DNA from: Chelativorans intermedius
GTDB taxonomy: Bacteria; Pseudomonadota; Alphaproteobacteria; Rhizobiales; Rhizobiaceae
Assembly: GCF_025398255.1 (NCBI RefSeq)
Contig: NZ_JAODNW010000015.1
Coordinates: 62,001 to 126,000 of the forward strand
DNA: 64,000 nucleotides
Direction of reading: 5' to 3'
Shown: piece by piece, positions 59,315-64,000 of the stretch
Layout: every line of letters begins with the position of its first letter
Position numbering within the stretch: the first letter of the stretch is position 1
Program-made: the position numbers and the translations under genes
Notes under the pieces: generated by a model
The model's database searches: none
What the model saw: the letters and a program-made list of their open reading frames with translations, nothing else
What the model was told of the DNA's origin: nothing

Positions 59315-59812
59315 CTATTGCTCGCTGCCGTTCACGAAGATGGTAACGTTGTTCGCGTCGTCGAATTCCACCGCGACGATGTCCCTCAGAAGGATCGAGC
59401 GCGAATCGACGGCGTGATAGAACATGGCGCTGCCCTCGATGGACTGGCGCAAGGTCTGGATCTCCTCCTCGTGCGCGGCGATTGCCTCGCCGATCGGGCC
59501 TGTCGCGATGTCATCGGGCAGGAAGATGATCTCCAGCGTATCGAGGCTGAACGCCTTGCGCACGCGCTCGGCATTGGCAAGCGTGTTCTCGATGGCCCCG
59601 ACGATGCGCTCGGCCTGGTCGGCGCCTGCCGCCTCCTCCGTCTTGACGTCGGAGCCTATGATGGCCTCGATCGCCTGCTCGCTGTCGAGCCCCTGGGCAA
59701 AAAGCGGCAGGTTGGCCAGCGGCGCCACCAGAACGGCCAGGGCCAGCACCAGCGGCAGCGCCTTCTCCATCGCGGCGAGGGCCGCAGGTGCGGTCGGTTC
59801 CATTGCATGCAT
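59315..59812 (-). CDS. Hypothetical membrane-anchored protein
   Basis: 165 residues from the ATG at 59812, which has AAGGAG upstream. One N-terminal hydrophobic segment (LPLVLALAVLVAPLANLPLF) acts as signal or anchor, followed by an acidic region with a likely helical stretch (ERIVGAIENTLANAERVRKA) and a terminal strand-rich part. I recognise no family. It stands alone between the ACP gene and the kinase gene. Confidence 0.6.
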   Translation of the reverse strand: MHAMEPTAPAALAAMEKALPLVLALAVLVAPLANLPLFAQGLDSEQAIEAIIGSDVKTEEAAGADQAERIVGAIENTLANAERVRKAFSLDTLEIIFLPDDIATGPIGEAIAAHEEEIQTLRQSIEGSAMFYHAVDSRSILLRDIVAVEFDDANNVTIFVNGSEQ

Positions 59813-59903
59813 CACGTCGTCTCCTTGCGTTTGGCAGTCACCAAGGCAGACCCGCAACGGCCAGCACGGCCGAAGGGTTCCGCCGGCACGTGCCGCCTGT
59901 CGA

Positions 59904-60515
59904 TCACAGAACGATGTCGGCCGTAAGGCGATGGCTCAACACCCTGTCGGCGTTCGGCAGGTCGTTCGTCTCCACCCAATGGCGGGCCGCCTCGGACGAG
60001 CGCCCGTGGGCGTGCCAGCGGGCCAGCAGGCGGCGTTCGAGCTCGGCGCGCGGCACGTCGAGAAAGACCGAGACGTCGAAGAGCCCGGAGAGCGTGTTCC
60101 ACGGCGCCTCGTCGAGCAGCAGATAGTTTCCTTCCACCAGAACGATGCGGGTGTGCGCCTCGACGATGGCCGCGGCGGCGCGCGACAGCTCCATGCTCCG
60201 GTCGAACAGCGGAATGGCGACCTCCGGCTCGCAGGCCCGCAGACGCTGAAGCAAGGTGTGAAGGCCGGCAAAATCGAAGGTCTCGGGCGCGCCCTTGCGC
60301 TCGGAAAGCCCCTTTGCCTTCAGCACGGCATCGTCGAAATGGAAACCGTCCATCGGCACCACGGCCGCCGTCTCACCGCACCGGGCGAGCGCCTCGGCCA
60401 GCTCCGCCGCCAGGGTGGACTTGCCCGAGCCCGGCGGGCCGGCGACGGCGACCATGAGGCGCCGCCTGTACCGCGCGCGCTCGACCAGGGTGTTGGCAAG
60501 GGTCTTGGGGTCCAT
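59904..60515 (-). CDS. P-loop kinase, uridine kinase/YggC/FrcK-like
   Basis: 203-residue P-loop protein: Walker A AGPPGSGKSTLAAEL, then VVPMDGFHFDDAVL and LVEGNYLLLDEAPW, the pattern of phosphoribulokinase/uridine kinase relatives including YggC and the rhizobial FrcK. It begins 8 nt after the sugar isomerase gene, so a sugar or sugar-derived substrate is plausible. Substrate not determined. Confidence 0.82.
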   Translation of the reverse strand: MDPKTLANTLVERARYRRRLMVAVAGPPGSGKSTLAAELAEALARCGETAAVVPMDGFHFDDAVLKAKGLSERKGAPETFDFAGLHTLLQRLRACEPEVAIPLFDRSMELSRAAAAIVEAHTRIVLVEGNYLLLDEAPWNTLSGLFDVSVFLDVPRAELERRLLARWHAHGRSSEAARHWVETNDLPNADRVLSHRLTADIVL

Positions 60516-60523
60516 GATGCTCC

Positions 60524-61213
60524 TCACGCGCCGAGCCACGCCGGATAGTCGGAGACCAGCAGGCGGTGGGGCTCCTCGTCCTCCTCGATGTCGGAGAAAC
60601 GGTCGATGGGCTCGGCGAAGATGTTGTCGGTGAGATCGTCATTGACGGTCGACACCTCGCCGATCAGGACATCCGAGCCCTCGGCCCAGAACTCGTGCCA
60701 CACGCCAGGCATGAGCGTCACGCTCTCGCCGGGAGCAAGCTTCAGGACGTCGCCGGCCTCAAGGCGGCGGACGATGCCGTCCGTGGGCACGCTGACCGGC
60801 GCCCTGCGGTCGATCGCGCCCTCCGCATCGGAGGCGTAGAGCTGGATGCAGAGCGTGCCGCCGCCACGGTTGATGATGTCCTCCGCCTTGATCACATGGC
60901 GGTGCATGGGCGAGATCTGGTCGCGGCGGGAGATCATGATCTTTTCCGCATAGAGCATGCCGCGCCCTTCCTTCAGCGCCTGCGGATCGCCGTTGCGCAC
61001 GGTGAAGAGGAAAAGCCCCTTGTTGGCGAAATCGCCGACGCCATAGTCCGTGATGTCCCAGCCGAGCCGCGCATCGACGATGCCGCCGATGTCGGCGCGG
61101 CGCGCCTTCATCTCCTCCGGCGTCCAATCGGCAAAGGGGGGCAAGACGTAGCCGAAGGAGCGGATGAAGCCGGCGCCCTCGCGCAGAATGTCGTTGACTT
61201 TCGAGCGTTTCAT
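60524..61213 (-). CDS. D-lyxose ketol-isomerase (cupin)
   Basis: 229 residues from MKRSKVNDILREGAGFIRSFG, the length of YdaE/EcSI90-type D-lyxose isomerases. Manganese ligands of the cupin are visible in SPMHRHVIKAEDIINRGGG and MPGVWHEFW. Converts D-lyxose to D-xylulose and often D-mannose to D-fructose. Paired with the kinase downstream, it may form a small sugar-entry module; no transporter is attached. Confidence 0.88.
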   Translation of the reverse strand: MKRSKVNDILREGAGFIRSFGYVLPPFADWTPEEMKARRADIGGIVDARLGWDITDYGVGDFANKGLFLFTVRNGDPQALKEGRGMLYAEKIMISRRDQISPMHRHVIKAEDIINRGGGTLCIQLYASDAEGAIDRRAPVSVPTDGIVRRLEAGDVLKLAPGESVTLMPGVWHEFWAEGSDVLIGEVSTVNDDLTDNIFAEPIDRFSDIEEDEEPHRLLVSDYPAWLGA

Positions 61214-61293
61214 CGCCTGTCCCTCCTCACGGCGAGTCAATGGATGCACGCCTCGTACAGGAAGGCGCGGCCCGCGCCAAGCCCGCCTTCCCG

Positions 61294-61530
61294 TCAAAAC
61301 GCCTTGAAGGTGAGCGTGGTGAGCGAGCGCACGATGCCGGGCACATTGGCAATGTTGTCGTTGACGAACTTGCCGATGTCCACGCCATCGTCGATATAGA
61401 CCTTCATCAGCAGGTCGTATTCGCCGCTGGTCGAATAGAGCTCGGAGGCGATCTCACGCTCATAGAGCACGTCGGCCACCTCGTAGGTCTTGCCTGGCTG
61501 GCAGCGCAACTGAACGAAGACGGGTCTCAT
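61294..61530 (-). CDS. Stand-alone RAM (Lrp/AsnC ligand-binding) domain protein
   Basis: 78 residues consisting only of the regulatory/effector domain of Lrp/AsnC proteins: VFVQLRCQPGKTYEVADVLY and TSGEYDLLMKVYIDD. There is no helix-turn-helix, so it cannot bind DNA like Lrp itself. It may bind an amino acid or modulate a full Lrp protein. Same strand as the isomerase, 80 nt upstream. Confidence 0.88.
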   Translation of the reverse strand: MRPVFVQLRCQPGKTYEVADVLYEREIASELYSTSGEYDLLMKVYIDDGVDIGKFVNDNIANVPGIVRSLTTLTFKAF

Positions 61531-61659
61531 GACATCCTCTGCTTGTGGTCGGGGCGAAAGTCCGCCGTTCCCGTCGCTCTGTCAACCGCCTTCAACAGCC
61601 TGTTGGCAGGCGGGCGGCGGGCTTTGCAACCGGCGGCTTTCTGAAGCATAGTCCCGGCC

Positions 61660-62088
61660 ATGAACCAAGCAGCGCAGAGCAAGGATTACGAAGAGGAGCT
61701 GCGCCGTGCCGGCGTGCGCATCACCCGGCCGCGGCAGGTGATCCTGCGCATCCTCTCCGAGACGGAGGACCACCCGGATGCCATGGAGATCTTCAACCGC
61801 GCCTGCGAGATCGACCCCAGCATCTCGCTTTCGACCGTCTATCGCACGATGAAGCTGCTGGAGGAGAAGGGAGCCATTCACCGCCACGCCTTCGAGGGCG
61901 GGCGGGCGCGCTTCGAGCAGGCCGGCGGTGGCCATCACGACCATCTGATCGACATCGACACGGGCGACGTGATCGAGTTCCATTCCGGCAAGATCGAGGC
62001 GCTGCAGGACGAGATCGCCCGCTCGCTGGGTTACGAGATCGTGTATCACAAGCTGGAGCTTTACGGGCGCAAGCGGCGCCGGCGGTAG
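61660..62088 (+). CDS. mur: Mur/Fur-type metal-responsive regulator
   Basis: 142-residue Fur-family protein. DNA-binding half: [20 protein letters not shown] and [14 protein letters not shown]; metal half: [20 protein letters not shown]. In Rhizobiales the protein with this HHDHLIDxxTGxVIEF pattern is the manganese regulator Mur. It lacks the C-terminal CxxC pairs of E. coli-type Fur. A second Fur-family gene, irr, is at 10038. Metal specificity is inferred. Confidence 0.85.
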   Translation: MNQAAQSKDYEEELRRAGVRITRPRQVILRILSETEDHPDAMEIFNRACEIDPSISLSTVYRTMKLLEEKGAIHRHAFEGGRARFEQAGGGHHDHLIDIDTGDVIEFHSGKIEALQDEIARSLGYEIVYHKLELYGRKRRRR

Positions 62089-62144
62089 GCGATGGCGGAC
62101 ATCGGGAAGGCGCCGGGCGGCGCGCAGGAGACGGACGACAATCC

Positions 62145-63563
62145 ATGAGCAAAGCGGACATCGGCCTGATCGGTCTTGGGGTGATGGGCGCCAATCTGGC
62201 GCTCAATATCGCGGAGAAGGGGTTCAGGGTCGCCGTCTATAACCGCACGACCGCGCGCACCCGCGGCTTTGTCGAGGAGGCGGGGGCGCTGGCCGGCAAC
62301 ATCGTCGCCTGCGAGACGCTCGAAGCGCTCGCCGATGCAATTGCCCATCCGCGGCCGATCATCCTGATGGTGCAGGCCGGCAAGGCGGTGGACGAGCAGA
62401 TCGAGGCGCTGAAGCCGCTGCTGGGCGCCGAGGACATCATCATCGACGCCGGTAATGCGAACTTCCGCGACACGCGCCGGCGCATGGCGGCGCTCGAAGA
62501 AAGCGGTCCGCATTTCATCGGCATGGGGGTGTCGGGCGGCGAGGAAGGCGCGCGCCACGGGCCCTCGATCATGGTCGGCGGCAAGGAGGTGGCCTATCGG
62601 CGCATCGAGCCCATCCTGCAGGCCATTGCCGCCCGCTACGAGGGCGAACCCTGCCAGGCATGGCTGGGCCCGGACGGGGCGGGCCACTTCGTGAAGACCA
62701 TCCACAACGGCATCGAATATGCCGACATGCAGATGATCGCCGAAATCTACGGCATATTGCGCGACGGGCACGGCCTTTCGGCGCACGAGATCGCGCCGAT
62801 CTTCGCCGAGTGGAACGGGGGGCGGCTCAACTCCTACCTGGTGGAGATCACCGCTGCGGTGCTTTCCGCCGACGATCCCGAGACGGGCAAGCCGATGGTC
62901 GACGTGATACTCGACCGCGCAGGGCAGAAGGGCACCGGGCGCTGGTCGGCCATCGAGGCACAGACGCTGGGCGTGCCGGCGACGGCGATCGAGGCGGCGG
63001 TGGCAGCCCGCAGCCTCTCGGCCATGAAGGCGGAGCGCGAAGCGGCCGAGAGGCGCTTCGGCGTGCCCGCGCCTGCCGCAGGGCCGGCAGGCAAGGAGGC
63101 GCTGGCCATTCTGGAACAGGCGCTGCTGGCCGGCAAGATCGTCGCCTATGCGCAGGGCTTCTCCGTGATGGCCGCGGCCTCGCGCGAGTTCGGCTGGAAC
63201 CTGCCGCTGGGCACGGTGGCGCGGATCTGGCGCGCCGGCTGCATCATCCGCTCGCAATTCCTGGGCGAGATCGCGGCCGCCTTCGACGAGGCGCCGCAGA
63301 TGGAGAACCTCCTGTCCACGCCCGCCTTCGCGCCGGTGATCGAGACCGCCCATCCGCACCTGCGCCGCGTCGTGGCGCGCAGCGCGGAGGGCGGGCTGCC
63401 CGTGCCGGCGCTTTCGGCGGCGCTTGCCCATTTCGACACCTTCCGCCGCGCCCGCGGCACGGCCAACCTCATCCAGGCGCAGCGCGACTTCTTCGGCGCC
63501 CACGGTTTCGAGCGCGTGGACCGCGAGGGCAGCCACCACGGCGCCTGGGGACAGGCGGGATAG
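62145..63563 (+). CDS. gnd: 6-phosphogluconate dehydrogenase (decarboxylating)
   Basis: Oxidises 6-phosphogluconate to ribulose-5-phosphate, CO2 and NADPH. 472 residues from MSKADIGLIGLGVMGANLAL. The cofactor loop GLGVMG, MGVSGGEEGARHGPSIM and the catalytic KTIHNGIEYADMQ are present; the C-terminal tail ends GSHHGAWGQ. It follows mur after 56 nt in the same direction. Confidence 0.96.
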   Translation: MSKADIGLIGLGVMGANLALNIAEKGFRVAVYNRTTARTRGFVEEAGALAGNIVACETLEALADAIAHPRPIILMVQAGKAVDEQIEALKPLLGAEDIIIDAGNANFRDTRRRMAALEESGPHFIGMGVSGGEEGARHGPSIMVGGKEVAYRRIEPILQAIAARYEGEPCQAWLGPDGAGHFVKTIHNGIEYADMQMIAEIYGILRDGHGLSAHEIAPIFAEWNGGRLNSYLVEITAAVLSADDPETGKPMVDVILDRAGQKGTGRWSAIEAQTLGVPATAIEAAVAARSLSAMKAEREAAERRFGVPAPAAGPAGKEALAILEQALLAGKIVAYAQGFSVMAAASREFGWNLPLGTVARIWRAGCIIRSQFLGEIAAAFDEAPQMENLLSTPAFAPVIETAHPHLRRVVARSAEGGLPVPALSAALAHFDTFRRARGTANLIQAQRDFFGAHGFERVDREGSHHGAWGQAG

Positions 63564-63572
63564 CGGCAGGGC

Positions 63573-64000
63573 CTAGAAAAGCCGCCAGGCGATGGCGAGA
63601 AGGACGAGCGCGATGACCCACAGGGCGAGACGACCCGAGCGGGCATGCCGGGCCTCGGCACGGCCGATCGCCTCCGCCGTGCCGGGGTCGAAGCGCAGGC
63701 CGTTTTCTGCCATGGCCTCGATCTCGCGCGACAGGCGCTCGGTGCGGGCTGCCAGTTCCGGCGCCTGACGGGCGAGGCTTACCAGCGCGGCGAGGCCGTC
63801 GCGGGCATCGGTGACGAGGCCGCGCGGCCCGAGATTGGTGGCGATCCAGCCGGAAACCACGGGCTCGGACGCCTTCCACATGTTGAAATGCGGATCGAGC
63901 GTGCGCGCCACGCCCTCCACCACCACCATGGTCTTCTGCAGCAGCAGAAGCTCCGGCCGTGTCTGCATGTCGAACAGCTCCGTCACCTCGAAGAGAAGCG
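63573..64000 (-). CDS. ubiB: UbiB, ubiquinone biosynthesis kinase-like protein (5' part outside window)
   Basis: Only the C-terminal 142 residues are in the window; the frame is open to the right edge. The visible part, FEVTELFDMQTRPELLLLQK then TMVVVEGVARTLDPHFNMW, and a terminal membrane helix (LALWVIALVLLAIAW), is typical of UbiB/ADCK atypical kinases needed for coenzyme Q synthesis. The ATP-binding core lies outside. Convergent with gnd, 9 nt apart. Confidence 0.9.
   Translation of the reverse strand, partial: LLFEVTELFDMQTRPELLLLQKTMVVVEGVARTLDPHFNMWKASEPVVSGWIATNLGPRGLVTDARDGLAALVSLARQAPELAARTERLSREIEAMAENGLRFDPGTAEAIGRAEARHARSGRLALWVIALVLLAIAWRLF

Overview
This is a GC-rich, gene-dense chromosomal window from an alphaproteobacterium, most likely order Hyphomicrobiales (Rhizobiales) and close to Mesorhizobium, Chelativorans or Nitratireductor. 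The assignment is inferred from gene content. It rests on an Irr-type Fur regulator divergent from fabA-fabB-fabI, an HWE sensor kinase, Flp/Cpa pilus genes behind a consensus CtrA site, a Mur-type Fur protein, a NodF/NodE-like pair, and two copies of a 106-bp RIME-like intergenic repeat. I see no tRNA, rRNA, CRISPR array, prophage or intact insertion sequence.

Layout. 1-7066: the end of phnE, an HWE histidine kinase, rpsO-pnp and rsmC. 7064-10478: repeat copy 1, then fabI-fabB-fabA divergent from irr. 10554-13101: an SH3 protein, a 2-hydroxyacid dehydrogenase and a MoeB/ThiF-type protein. 13133-21319: the replication and repair cluster recF-dnaN-dnaA, rpsT, an enoyl-CoA hydratase, mutM and deoB. 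A long AT-richer gap upstream of dnaA holds a perfect DnaA box. 21381-24224: a partial tad/cpa pilus locus. 24234-29112: a Na/Pi symporter-like protein, hslO, argF and argD. 29113-30475: a scar with an ArsR regulator, the tail of its usual SRPBCC partner and a broken IS481-type transposase. 30476-41089: a complete five-step histidine-utilisation locus (hutIHGU divergent from hutF-hutC) that continues without a gap into a TRAP transporter. 41116-45493: repeat copy 2, rpe, a redoxin and polA. 45494-48962: a candidate small RNA and a PHP(EndoQ-like)-UvrD helicase fusion. 49074-57590: a TadD-like lipoprotein, aminopeptidase, MarR and NlpC/P60 genes, and a four-gene imelysin/di-haem locus. 57703-64000: a NodFE-like KAS/ACP pair, a sugar isomerase-kinase pair, a lone RAM-domain protein, mur, gnd and the 3' end of ubiB.

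How the genes work together. Three units share tight coupling by ATGA/GTGA overlaps: hutI-H-G-U, hutF-hutC and dnaN-recF. The hut locus turns histidine into glutamate by way of N-formylglutamate (HutF then HutG), and two 21-bp-spaced HutC operator candidates lie between its divergent arms. Iron and manganese themes recur: Irr, Mur, and imelysins with a di-haem protein. The strongest leads are the EndoQ-like/UvrD fusion ending in a beta-clamp-binding motif, the candidate small RNA with two C/U-rich hairpin loops next to it, the TRAP transporter built into the hut operon, and the 5'-terminal hairpin predicted on the argD mRNA.
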